Below the pieces are notes generated by a model. The model worked only from the letters and a program-made list of their open reading frames with translations, did no database searches and was not told the DNA's origin. Positions 1-9,395 of a stretch of DNA of 64,000 nt are shown here, in pieces. The stretch's first letter is position 1. Every line of letters begins with the position of its first letter. Position numbers and translations under genes: made by a program. Where the stretch lies: contig NZ_WQLB01000005.1 of the NCBI RefSeq assembly GCF_009755355.1, forward strand, positions 124,001 through 188,000, written 5' to 3'. Source of the DNA: Deinococcus arboris. Lineage in GTDB: Bacteria; Deinococcota; Deinococci; Deinococcales; Deinococcaceae.

Positions 1-489
<489 letters not shown>

Positions 490-519
490 CGTCAAGGCGG
501 GTGCTATGCTTGCGCGCCG

Positions 520-801
520 ATGCCCAGCGCCCCCGAACTGCTGCACTTTCTGACGGTCCGGGGTGGCCGGGAATACCGCGTCACCGCCCTGCTGTGGGCC
601 GGCCGCGGCAAGAAAGCCACCGTGCGCGAGCTGGGCGACTACCGCCTGACCGTGCGCGGCGAAACGGTCCAGGCCACAGGCCCCAGCGGGCAGACCCGCC
701 ACCTCAGTCCCGAGGAGTTCCTGAACGTGTTCGGCTCCTATACCTTCACCCCTGCCGAGCCGACTGGCCTGATGACCGACCTGGGGCCGCTGTTCGGCTA
801 G
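520..801 (+). CDS. conserved hypothetical protein, 93 aa
   Basis: Small soluble protein with no signal peptide, membrane segment or motif that I recognise. The ATG at 520 lies 9 bases after a TATGCT -10 box (505-510), which supports this start and a very short leader. It begins 31 bases after lysZ, so it may be read with it as well as from its own promoter. The frame has the high third-position GC of its neighbours, while a competing frame over 501-857 is an Arg/Pro-rich shadow. Confidence 0.7.
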   Translation: MPSAPELLHFLTVRGGREYRVTALLWAGRGKKATVRELGDYRLTVRGETVQATGPSGQTRHLSPEEFLNVFGSYTFTPAEPTGLMTDLGPLFG

Positions 802-807
802 CGGCAG

Positions 808-844
808 GCCAAAGGCCCAGCGCAGAGTGTCTGGGGCCCTTGGC
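808..844. terminator. inverted repeat between convergent genes
   Basis: GCCAAAGGCCC at 808-818 pairs with GGGCCCTTGGC at 834-844 with one mismatch. It lies between a plus-strand gene ending at 801 and htrA ending at 854 on the minus strand, so a two-way terminator is likely. No T-tract is present. Confidence 0.4.
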
Positions 845-853
845 GTTACCGGG

Positions 854-2164
<1,311 letters not shown>

Positions 2165-2170
2165 AGCCAG

Positions 2171-2176
2171 ACTCTG
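2171..2176 (-). promoter_or_regulatory. -10 box of htrA, leaderless layout
   Basis: CAGAGT on the minus strand, 6 bases from the ATG. The T at the last position matches; the first base does not. Confidence 0.4.
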
Positions 2177-2430
2177 CCGCCTGGGGGTTACGCCAGTGTT
2201 AAAACGGAGGGTGCAACACCACCGCTTAAGTTGCGCTCAAGACCAGGCATCAGTACAGACAAATTAAAACCTCGCCCTGGTAAGGAGCGAGGCCCTGTTG
2301 GAAGACTGGCTGCGGGTTCTGTTGGTCAGGTGGTGACACCAGCCACACGCTGAGAGGACAGCGCCAGGCCAGTCAGCCCGTTTTGACCCGAAGTGAATCG
2401 CCTTTGAAAGCAATTCCCTTCCGGGCAAAG

Positions 2431-2811
2431 TTACTTCTTGCGCTTGGTGGCAGGTTTCTTGCCGCCGCCACCCGTGGTGCGCTCTTTGGCGTCGCGCATA
2501 AACGAGCGCAGCTTGGCCTCGAACTGAGGGCTTTGCCGGCCGATGGCGCGGGGGCGGGGCACCTCCTCGGGTTCTTCCAGCAGCTCCTTGATGGACAGGT
2601 CCAGGCGGCCACGCTCGTCGCGGCCCAGCACCTTGACTTCCACGTTCTCGCCCTCGCGGACGTGATCGTGGATGTTCCGCACAAAGGAGTGCGCGATTTG
2701 TGAGATATGGACGAGGCCCGTCTCACCGTTCTCGAACTGGATAAACGCGCCGAAATCCGTCACGCGCGTGACGCGGCCCTCCGCGACCGCGCCGGAATCA
2801 AGCTGCACCAA
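2431..2811 (-). CDS. S1-domain RNA-binding protein, 126 aa
   Basis: One S1 OB-fold domain fills about residues 5-75 (GAVAEGRVTRVTDFGAFIQF, then GLVHISQIA and GRLDLSIKEL). A basic Gly/Lys-rich tail ends in KPATKRKK. It resembles the YugI/general stress protein 13 family, which binds RNA or ribosomes. The start is TTG at 2811 or the next codon GTG at 2808. The AAGGAG Shine-Dalgarno lies 7 bases from the TTG and 10 from the GTG, so both are possible. It is a single gene with its own leader. Confidence 0.88.
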   Translation of the reverse strand: MVQLDSGAVAEGRVTRVTDFGAFIQFENGETGLVHISQIAHSFVRNIHDHVREGENVEVKVLGRDERGRLDLSIKELLEEPEEVPRPRAIGRQSPQFEAKLRSFMRDAKERTTGGGGKKPATKRKK

Positions 2812-3033
2812 AGGAGGTCTCCTTAAAAAGCATGGAACTCATGGTACACCATCCCCCGCCCCCCGTGCGCAGTTCCTGAGAATGAAGGGCAGAGGCGCAG
2901 AGTGAAAGGCCCCTCGCCACCCCTTGCCTACCGTCAATCAGGACCTGTGCTGGACGCGGTCAAAGTGCATTTAAGGCGGCCTCGTTGGCTCCTTCCAGCC
3001 AGGTCAGCCACTACAGCCCATGAGAGCCCGCGC

Positions 3034-3039
3034 TAGATT
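3034..3039 (+). promoter_or_regulatory. -10 box of minC, leaderless layout
   Basis: TAGATT, 6 bases before the ATG at 3046. Confidence 0.55.
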
Positions 3040-3045
3040 GGCCTC

Positions 3046-3660
3046 ATGAAATTGCGCGGCACTCTGGGCGGGCTCAACCTCTTGCTGGAACCCGGCGATA
3101 CCGGCCCGGCGGTGACCGAGGCGCTCGGCGTGCGTGCCGACCTGCTGGCCAGCCACGTCACGGTCGAGATCCAGGGCGACGCCGATCCAGACGCCCTGGA
3201 CGCCGCCCTGCAGGCCATTCGGGCGGCGGGCGGCACGCCGGGCCGGGTGCGCGCCCCGCGCGTCAGTGTGCCGGCCCCGGCCCAGAGTGACGCCCCCGCC
3301 ACGCCAGCCCCAGCCCGCACCCAGATTGTGCCCCACACGCTGCGCGCCGGCTTCCGCGAGACGTATCCCGGCAGCGTGATTGTGCTGGGCGACGTGAATC
3401 CAGGCGCCGAGATTCTGGCAGGCGGCGACGTGATCGTGGTGGGCGCCCTGCGCGGCCTGGCCCACGCGGGCACCGGGGGCAACGGCGACGCCATCGTGTG
3501 GGCGCGGCCGATTGCCAGCGCCCAGATCCGCATTGGTGACGCCGTGGCCCGCGCGCCCGAGGGCAGCAGCCTGAGCAACATGCGCCACCGCGACGATCAG
3601 CCCCTGGCCGAGATCGCCCGCCTGCAAGATGGCGTTATTCAGATTGACGTGCAGAAATAG
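3046..3660 (+). CDS. minC: septum site-determining protein MinC
   Basis: MinC blocks FtsZ ring formation away from mid-cell, acting with MinD at the membrane. The 204-aa protein has a divergent N-terminal domain (1-75), an Ala/Pro linker (about 78-100) and the MinC C-terminal beta-helix (about 104-195). In the C-terminal domain, GSVIVLGDVNPGAEILAGGD and the VVGALRGLAHAG turn are diagnostic. A TAGATT -10 box ends 6 bases before the ATG. minD and minE are not adjacent, so the gene is an orphan here. Confidence 0.92.
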   Translation: MKLRGTLGGLNLLLEPGDTGPAVTEALGVRADLLASHVTVEIQGDADPDALDAALQAIRAAGGTPGRVRAPRVSVPAPAQSDAPATPAPARTQIVPHTLRAGFRETYPGSVIVLGDVNPGAEILAGGDVIVVGALRGLAHAGTGGNGDAIVWARPIASAQIRIGDAVARAPEGSSLSNMRHRDDQPLAEIARLQDGVIQIDVQK

Positions 3661-3690
3661 GGTGCAGGACGCGGGCTAGTCCCGCACCCT
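3659..3690. terminator. bidirectional terminator between minC and amidase
   Basis: AGGGTG pairs with CACCCT around an inner GCGGG-CTAGT-CCCG hairpin. It starts on the minC stop codon and ends 7 bases before the convergent amidase stop. Confidence 0.6.
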
Positions 3691-3696
3691 ACGTTC

Positions 3697-5115
3697 TTAC
3701 ACGCCTGCCGGAAACTGCACGCCGCCCAGCAGGCGGTTCAGGTGCGCGGCGTGGGCCAGCAGGGGGGCGTCGGCACCGGCAGGGGCCACCAGCAGGATGC
3801 CGCCGGGCTGGGCGCCGCTCTGGGTGGGCACCGGCAGTGCCAGGCTGGGATACCCCGCCTTTGCGGCCAGGTGATAGCCGCGAATACCGGGAAAGACCAC
3901 CAGGTCCAGGCCCTGCGCGAACAGCGCGTCAAACCCGCGCGTGCGGGTCAGGGTCAGGTCGCGCGCGCGCGCCAGGCGGTAGGCGGCCTCGCTGCCGTCA
4001 CCGCGTGTGGCCTGAGCCGCGTGCAGCAGGGTCTGGCCGTAGCGCAGCAGCGTTTCGGGGTCGCGGCCCCCGGCCTCGATCACCTCGGCCAGGCTGCGCG
4101 GCCCGCTGGTCACGCCCGCCAGGTAGGCGTTCAGGTCGCCCTTGAACTCGTATTCCAGCACCTCCATGCCCACGCCCACCGCCTTGAGGTCGGTGCGGGT
4201 GGGGAACTTCAGGTCGTGCAGGGTGGCGCCCGCCGCGCGCATGGTCTGCACCGCCCTGTCGAGCGCCTGCGTTTCCGACTCGCTGAGGCCGTCCTCGTCG
4301 CGCAGGATGCCGATGGCCGCGCCATCCAGTGCGCCTTCGGTCAGGGCCAGGTCGGGCACAGGCAGGCGGCGCGTGGCCTCGTCACGATCGTCGGGACCGG
4401 CCATCACGGAGAGCAGCAGCGCGGCGTCGCGCACACTGCGCGTGAGGGGGCCAGCCGTGTCCTGACTGTGGCTGATGGGCACGACGCCGGTGCGTGGGAT
4501 TAACCCGAGGGTGGGCTTCAGACCGATGACGCCGTTCTGGTGCGCCGGACTGACGATGCTGCCACTGGTTTCGGTGCCAATCGCCGCCACGCACAGGCGG
4601 GCCGACACCGCCACGCCGCTGCCGGCGCTGCTGCCGCCGGTATCCAGGCCCGCGCCCCAGGGGTTAACGGCCTGCCCGCCGGCGCTGGAATAGCCGTTGG
4701 GCATGCCCAGGGTCATGAAGTTGGCCCACTCCGTCAGGTTGGCCTTGCCCAGAATCACAGCGCCCGCCGCGCGCAGCCGGGCCACCAGCGGGGCGTCGGT
4801 GGCCGGCATATGCCCGCGCATCAGGGCGCTGCCGGCCGTGGTGGGCAGGCCCGCCACGTCGATATTGTCCTTGACCAGCACCGGCACCCCATGCAGCGCG
4901 CCGCGCCGCCCGGCAGGCAGACGGTCCAGGGCGTCGGCGTCGGCCTGGACCTGTGGGTTCACGGTGATTACGGCGCGCAGGCGTGGGTTGTGGGCATTCA
5001 GACGGGAGAGGTACAGCCGCGCCACCTCGGCGCAGGTCAGGTCACCCCGGCGGGTGGCAGCAGCCAGCGTCACGGCGTCCAGGTCCAGAATCGGGTCAGG
5101 GATGGTAGGGGTCAC
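3697..5115 (-). CDS. amidase signature family amidase
   Basis: Hydrolase of about 472 aa that cleaves amides with the Ser-cisSer-Lys triad. Visible elements are the Lys in [13 protein letters not shown], the cis-Ser in GGSSAGSG and the nucleophilic Ser in GTETSGSI, followed by IGLKPTLG. The usual SSGGS core is SSAGS here. Two GTG starts are possible. The one at 5115 sits 7 bases after TATCGT (5123-5128), while the longer start at 5124 would overlap that box, so 5115 is preferred. The gene is divergent from pheA. The substrate is unknown; GatA is unlikely because no gatB or gatC is adjacent and its substrate region differs. Confidence 0.88.
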   Translation of the reverse strand: MTPTIPDPILDLDAVTLAAATRRGDLTCAEVARLYLSRLNAHNPRLRAVITVNPQVQADADALDRLPAGRRGALHGVPVLVKDNIDVAGLPTTAGSALMRGHMPATDAPLVARLRAAGAVILGKANLTEWANFMTLGMPNGYSSAGGQAVNPWGAGLDTGGSSAGSGVAVSARLCVAAIGTETSGSIVSPAHQNGVIGLKPTLGLIPRTGVVPISHSQDTAGPLTRSVRDAALLLSVMAGPDDRDEATRRLPVPDLALTEGALDGAAIGILRDEDGLSESETQALDRAVQTMRAAGATLHDLKFPTRTDLKAVGVGMEVLEYEFKGDLNAYLAGVTSGPRSLAEVIEAGGRDPETLLRYGQTLLHAAQATRGDGSEAAYRLARARDLTLTRTRGFDALFAQGLDLVVFPGIRGYHLAAKAGYPSLALPVPTQSGAQPGGILLVAPAGADAPLLAHAAHLNRLLGGVQFPAGV

Positions 5116-5122
5116 GGCCCTC

Positions 5123-5128
5123 ACGATA
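5123..5128 (-). promoter_or_regulatory. -10 box of amidase gene
   Basis: TATCGT on the minus strand, 7 bases before GTG 5115. It decides the start. Confidence 0.55.
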
Positions 5129-5167
5129 CGTCTATGCGCGGCCGCTGGCGGGCACAGGCCGCTGCGC

Positions 5168-5173
5168 TAGCGT
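5168..5173 (+). promoter_or_regulatory. -10 box of pheA
   Basis: TAGCGT, 7 bases before ATG 5181. An in-frame GTG at 5172 overlaps this box and is rejected as a start. Confidence 0.55.
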
Positions 5174-5180
5174 GGCGGGC

Positions 5181-6017
5181 ATGACTGCCCCGCCCGCTCC
5201 CACCGCCTTTCAGGGCAACCCCGGTTCTTACGGCGAGATTGCCGCGCTGCATGCCGTCCCCGGCGCTGCCGAGACGCGCGGTTACCCCACCTTTCACGAG
5301 GTGGCGCGCGCCGTGGAGAGCGGCGAGGCCGCCTGCGGCGTGCTCCCTGTGGAAAACAGCCTGATGGGCGCCATCCACCAGAGCATTGACCTGCTCAGTG
5401 AAACCGACCTGCATGTGGTCGGCGAGGTGGTCGTGCGCGTGTCGCACTGCCTGATGGCGCTGCCCGGCGTGGCCCTGGAGGAAATTCGCCGGGTGGCCAG
5501 CCAACAGCCTGCCCTGGACCAGTGCACCCAGCTGATTCGGCAGTACGGCTGGCAACCTGTAGCAGCCCACGACACCGCCGGCAGCGCCCGGAATCTGGCC
5601 AGCAGCGGCGAGCGCGACCTGGCCGCCATCGCCAGCGCGCGGGCGGCTGAACTGTACGGCCTGAACATCCTGGCCCGCCAAATCGAGGACGAGCCCTTTA
5701 ACTACACCCGCTTCATGGTGCTGTCGCGTCAGGAACCCGCGCCCAGCGACGCGCCCCACAAGACCAGCCTGGTCTTCGCTGTGCGCCACACGCCCGGCTT
5801 TCTGGTCGAGACCCTGAATGAACTGCGCGGCCTGAACCTGTCGCGCATCGAAAGTCGACCGCGCCGCGACCGCGCCTGGAGCTACCTGATGTACGTGGAT
5901 ATCGAGGGCAGCGCCCACGACCCGCAGGTGGCGCAGGCGCTAGCCGGGGTGCTGCGCAAAGCCAGTTACGCCAAAATTATCGGCTCGTACCCGGCCGCGC
6001 AGGGCACGGTGGAGTGA
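5181..6017 (+). CDS. pheA: prephenate dehydratase
   Basis: Converts prephenate to phenylpyruvate, the committed step to phenylalanine. The catalytic domain (about 8-185) has the GYPTFHEV and [13 protein letters not shown] segments and ends with the NYTRFMVL motif that contains the catalytic Thr-Arg-Phe. A regulatory ACT domain (about 200-272) carries the ESRP phenylalanine-binding motif in LSRIESRP. At 278 aa this is the usual monofunctional length, with no chorismate mutase domain. It is expressed divergently from the amidase. Confidence 0.95.
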   Translation: MTAPPAPTAFQGNPGSYGEIAALHAVPGAAETRGYPTFHEVARAVESGEAACGVLPVENSLMGAIHQSIDLLSETDLHVVGEVVVRVSHCLMALPGVALEEIRRVASQQPALDQCTQLIRQYGWQPVAAHDTAGSARNLASSGERDLAAIASARAAELYGLNILARQIEDEPFNYTRFMVLSRQEPAPSDAPHKTSLVFAVRHTPGFLVETLNELRGLNLSRIESRPRRDRAWSYLMYVDIEGSAHDPQVAQALAGVLRKASYAKIIGSYPAAQGTVE

Positions 6018-6373
6018 AAGAAAGGCGCGCCCAGCTTCCTGATCGAGACAGCCCTGCCAGACGCAGAACTAGGCGCTGCGTTGTTGTCAGACAGGCAGCC
6101 TCAAACGACATAGCTCCTGAAGGCGGGCAGATAGAGAACCTGCTTCAGCTGACTTCCTGCTGAATTGAGATTGCTCCAGCGGTAAGCAGGGCTTGGGCGA
6201 AGTTGAGGCCTGCGGTGTTCAGGATGCATCTTGATTGGCCCCGGTCTGTCACCAGAGTGCCAGACGTGAGGCGACCTGGGACCCACTGCAGGCCCTTTGC
6301 TAAATCGAGGGCGAACAAAGACCGCATGTTGAGCACGGCAGTCAGGCTCGTCTCTGCATGGCACCATGAAGTG
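6018..6373. other. gene-free stretch after pheA
   Basis: About 356 bases with no well-supported gene. Open frames on both strands (for example 6145-6456 minus) have no recognisable motif, start signal or codon bias. It could be decayed coding sequence. No promoter or terminator stands out. Confidence 0.5.
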
Positions 6374-7214
6374 ATGCCGCGCCTATCTCGCCTTTTGCTC
6401 TCGCCCCCCGCCTGCCGCGACCTAGCAGCGCTGCGGAACGTGGCCGCCGGGCGCACTGTGCTGGTGACAGGCCTCGTCGGGGATTGGCGCGGCGGCGGCG
6501 CGGCAGCTGGGGCAGGCCGGCGTCACCACGCTGCTGCTGGCCCGGCGCCCGGACAGGCTGGAGGCCGTGGCGGCGCAGATTCGGGCCGCTGGTGGGCAGG
6601 CGCAGGTCTACCCCGCTGACCTGGGCGACCCCGCGCAGGTGGAAGCCGTGGCCCGCGCCATCATGGCCGACCACCCCCAGCTGGACGCAGTGGTCAGCAA
6701 CGCGGGGCGCTCGGTGCGGCGGCGGGCCCAGGACGGCGCGCCAAAAGCAGACCTGCCCCGGCTGCTGGGGGTCAATTTCAGCGGCCCAGCGGCGCTGCTG
6801 CTGGCGCTGCGCCCGGCGCTGGCCAGGGGCAGCGTGATCATCAATGTCTCCAGCGTGTCGGCGCGGCACATAGGGGCGCCGCGCTGGGGGGCGTATCAGG
6901 GGAGCAAGGCGGGCTTTGACCTGTGGCTTCAGGCCGCCGCTGCCGAGTGGCCGGGCGTGCGTGTCGCCAGCGTCTACCTTCCTCTTGTGCGCACCCCCAT
7001 GAGCGCCCCGACGCGCCTGTACCGCTGCCTGCCGGCCCTGAGCGCCGACGAGGCAGCCCAGGCCGTGCTCTTTCCCCTGGTGCGCCCGGTGGTGCGGGTG
7101 GCCCCGTGGTGGCTGCGCGGCGCCGAACTGGCCAGCCTGCTGGCGCCCGCTGCACTGGGACGCAGTCTGCGCGCCCTGGAACGGCTCGAACGCCGCTGGG
7201 AGACCCGGCCGTGA
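6374..7214 (+). pseudogene. short-chain dehydrogenase/reductase, frameshifted in the NAD(P)-binding loop
   Basis: Read as two frames, the gene gives a classic SDR of about 280 aa. The first frame from ATG 6374 ends in GRTVLVTG. The second, from 6474, continues SSGIGAAAARQLGQAG, then NAG, INVSSVSARH and AYQGSKA with the catalytic Ser, Tyr and Lys. The join falls inside the TGxxxGxG cofactor loop, where a codon has shrunk to one C at 6473. All other motifs are intact, so this is a recent mutation, a sequencing slip or a recoding site. The 3' end overlaps the acyl-CoA ligase start as GTGA, implying a two-gene unit in fatty-acyl or polyketide-like metabolism. Confidence 0.75.
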
Positions 7215-8683
7215 GGGCCGCGTGGACCGCCCTAAAAGCCACCGGCGTGCTGGCGCCAGCCCCATTGCCAGCCGCCGCCGGGTTGCTGTGGCAGGTCGCA
7301 CGCCACGGCACCACCCTGTACGCCCTGGTCGCCTGGCATGCCCAGCGGACCCCAGCGCGAATAGCCCTCTCCAGCGGCCAGGGCACCGTGACCTTTGCCG
7401 AGTTGCAGGCCCGCGCAGACCATGTAGCGGCCTGCCTGCGCCCATACACGCCGCCTGGGGCCGTGGTGGCACTGCCAGCGGGAGACGATTTGCCCTTTGT
7501 GGCCGCGCTGCTGGCAGGCCTGCGCCTGGGGCTGCGATTGGTGCTGCTGCCGCCTGGACAGGATGAGGGCGCCACCGCACGCCTGCTGGCCCGACTGAAC
7601 GCGCAGGCCCTCCTGACCGATGATCCGGGCCTGGCCGGTCTGGGCGTGCCGTGTCTGTCCCTGCACCGGAGCCCTACTGAAAGGTTCTGGCCGGGCTGGC
7701 CCCGCGCTGGGCAGCCGGTCCTGCTCACCTCCGGCACCACTGGCGAGCCGCGTCCGGTCACGCGGCGGGTGAAACCACTGGCGGCCGGGCGCCTGACGCT
7801 GGCCCTGCTGGCAGCGCTGCTGCCCCACCGGGACGCGCCAGTTCTGCTGCCGCTGCCCCTATGGCACGGGCATGGGCTGGCCACCCTGGCCCTGTGCCTG
7901 GCGCTGGGCACGCGGCTGCACCTGTGCCGGGGCACACCCGCTGCCGAGTTGTGGGCGGTCATGGCGCGCCAGAGCACACAGATACTGGTGCTCGTGCCGA
8001 CCCTGCTGCGTCGCTTGATGGACGCGCCGGGATCGGCCCCCAGCCTCCGCACGGTCGTCTGCGGCTCGGCGCCGCTGGACCCGGCGCTGGTCAGGCGCAC
8101 CCAGACGCGACTGGGCCCCGCGCTGCACAATCTATACGGCAGCACCGAAGCCGGCCTGATTTCGCTGGCCACGCCAGACGATCTGTGCGCCTCGCCGGAC
8201 AGCGTGGGCCGCCCATTGCCCGGCGTGCGGGTGCGCCGCGCGGCGGACGGCCAACTGCAGGTGCGCGGACTGCTGACGCGGCAGTGGCTGAACACCGGCG
8301 ACCTGGGCTCGCTGGACGGTGCAGGCTGCCTGCATCTGCTGGGCCGGGCCGACGACCTGATGGTCATTGGCGGCGAGAACATCTGGCCCGCGCAGCTAGA
8401 GGCCGCCCTGCTGGGGCTCCCCGGCGTGCGGGCCTGCGCGGTCTTTCCAGTCGCGTGTGCCGACTACGGCCAGCGGCCCGCCGCATTTGTGGAGCTTGAA
8501 CCGGGGGTTTCGGCGGCCAGGCTTCAGGCGGCCCTGGCCGCGCGGTTGCCCCGGCGCCTGCGCCCTGCCCCGTTAACTGTAGTGCCCGAACTCCCTCTGA
8601 CGCCCAGCGGCAAGGTGGCCCGCACGGTCCTCAAAGCGCGGCTGGACCGGGAAGAACTGACCGGGCTGCGTTCAGAACACTGA
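7211..8683 (+). CDS. AMP-forming acyl-CoA synthetase/ligase
   Basis: ANL-superfamily enzyme of 490 aa that activates a carboxylic acid as acyl-AMP, usually passing it to CoA. The P-loop reads LTSGTTGEPRPVTRR (about 172-186). NLYGSTEAG, then TGDLGSLD and the hinge LLGRADDLMVIGGENIWP follow, and the C-terminal catalytic Lys lies in TPSGKVART (about 464-472). GTG 7211 overlaps the SDR stop as GTGA, so translation is coupled. A longer open frame reaching upstream to 6923 only shadows the SDR gene. The N-terminal region is short and divergent compared with FadD, and the substrate is unknown. Confidence 0.87.
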   Translation: MRAAWTALKATGVLAPAPLPAAAGLLWQVARHGTTLYALVAWHAQRTPARIALSSGQGTVTFAELQARADHVAACLRPYTPPGAVVALPAGDDLPFVAALLAGLRLGLRLVLLPPGQDEGATARLLARLNAQALLTDDPGLAGLGVPCLSLHRSPTERFWPGWPRAGQPVLLTSGTTGEPRPVTRRVKPLAAGRLTLALLAALLPHRDAPVLLPLPLWHGHGLATLALCLALGTRLHLCRGTPAAELWAVMARQSTQILVLVPTLLRRLMDAPGSAPSLRTVVCGSAPLDPALVRRTQTRLGPALHNLYGSTEAGLISLATPDDLCASPDSVGRPLPGVRVRRAADGQLQVRGLLTRQWLNTGDLGSLDGAGCLHLLGRADDLMVIGGENIWPAQLEAALLGLPGVRACAVFPVACADYGQRPAAFVELEPGVSAARLQAALAARLPRRLRPAPLTVVPELPLTPSGKVARTVLKARLDREELTGLRSEH

Positions 8684-8706
8684 TCTCCAGGCTTGCCGAG
8701 CATCAC

Positions 8707-8735
8707 GCTGAGAAGACCCTTGTTCTTGCCTCAGC
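8707..8735 (+). terminator. possible terminator of the SDR-ligase unit
   Basis: GCTGAG-AAGA pairs with TCTT-GC-CTCAGC (2-nt bulge) around CCCTTGT, 23 bases after the ligase stop. The T-tract is weak. Confidence 0.35.
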
Positions 8736-8842
8736 AGGCTTGTTTGCGCTCCGCTAACCCTTCGGCTGCGATTCACCGTAGAGTGCCGACCCTGCCACCG
8801 GGCCTATTGGTGCTCCCGCCCTCATGCCTGCGCAGATGTCAG

Positions 8843-8868
8843 CAGCCGGCTTACACGGATGCCGGCTG
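8843..8868. repeat. 8-bp perfect inverted repeat
   Basis: CAGCCGGC and GCCGGCTG are separated by 10 bases, with no T-tract. Role unknown. Confidence 0.5.
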
Positions 8869-9021
8869 TCACGCCAACACATCGCAACAGAACCGACGTG
8901 TCAACTCAACGCCCATCGGTCCGCTTGTTACCTTTCTGCAAAACTCTTCAAGCAGGCTGAGCCGCTTTGTCAGTTCTCTGGGATTCGATTATTTTCGCAA
9001 CCGATGGAATCAGAATCCGGT

Positions 9022-9219
9022 TTACTTCAGGCCAGGCGTCGGCTCGACCAGGGTCCAGAGGTGGCGCAGCAAGGCATCGGTGTCCTGAAATTCCAGCCAG
9101 GGAGCGGTCTCCTGCCCGGCGCGGACTTCCCGCAGGCCCAGGCGCTGCCCGCCGCCGACCAGGCGCTCGATGCGGAGCTGGTACTCCTTGTGGGGGGAAA
9201 GATCGTCGTCGCGCCTCAT
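9022..9219 (-). CDS. small hypothetical protein, 65 aa
   Basis: Charged, soluble 65-aa protein (QLRIERLVGGG, then LRHLWTLVEP near the end) with no recognised domain. It is supported by ATG at 9219, a TAGCCT -10 box 8 bases upstream (9228-9233) and a sensible amino-acid make-up. It is divergent from the BTAD regulator. Confidence 0.55.
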   Translation of the reverse strand: MRRDDDLSPHKEYQLRIERLVGGGQRLGLREVRAGQETAPWLEFQDTDALLRHLWTLVEPTPGLK

Positions 9220-9336
9220 GGTGGGTCAGGCTAAGGGACGGGGCGTTACGGGGGCGTTGCAGATGCCCATGCCACCCTGAGGCCAAGTGCACCCCACCCT
9301 GCCGTGAGCACCGCTGTTTCGTTGGGTCACTTATTT

Positions 9337-9355
9337 CGGGGGCGTTTGCCCCCCG
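9337..9355. promoter_or_regulatory. GC-rich inverted repeat upstream of the BTAD regulator
   Basis: CGGGGGC-GTTT-GCCCCCCG, about 30 bases upstream of the -10 box. It could be an operator or a -35 region structure. There is no T-tract, so a terminator is unlikely. Confidence 0.35.
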
Positions 9356-9384
9356 ACTGCTCTAGATTCTGCCTTCAGAGTGTT

Positions 9385-9390
9385 TAGACT
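9385..9390 (+). promoter_or_regulatory. -10 box of BTAD regulator
   Basis: TAGACT, 5 bases before ATG 9396, a leaderless layout. Confidence 0.5.
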
Positions 9391-9395
9391 GACCC

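Larger units (their letters stand above)
8684..9021. other. gene-free stretch with two hairpins
   Basis: Lower-GC sequence without a credible gene. It contains a terminator-like hairpin just after the ligase (8707-8735) and a perfect 8-bp inverted repeat at 8843-8868. The plus-strand open frame 8693-9088 looks like random translation. Confidence 0.5.

Noticed and set aside
2843..2890. 15-codon plus frame behind an AAGGAGG motif (ATG at 2843)
   Set aside because: The motif is mostly the complement of the S1 gene leader (AAGGAG/CTCCTT is nearly self-complementary), and the peptide is Pro/His junk.
6145..6456. Minus frame of 103 codons between pheA and the SDR gene
   Set aside because: No start signal, no motif and overlap with the SDR start. 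It may be a remnant but cannot be supported.
8693..9088. Plus frame of 131 codons after the acyl-CoA ligase
   Set aside because: Ser/Arg/Pro-rich, random-looking, runs through two hairpins and overlaps the better-supported 65-aa gene.
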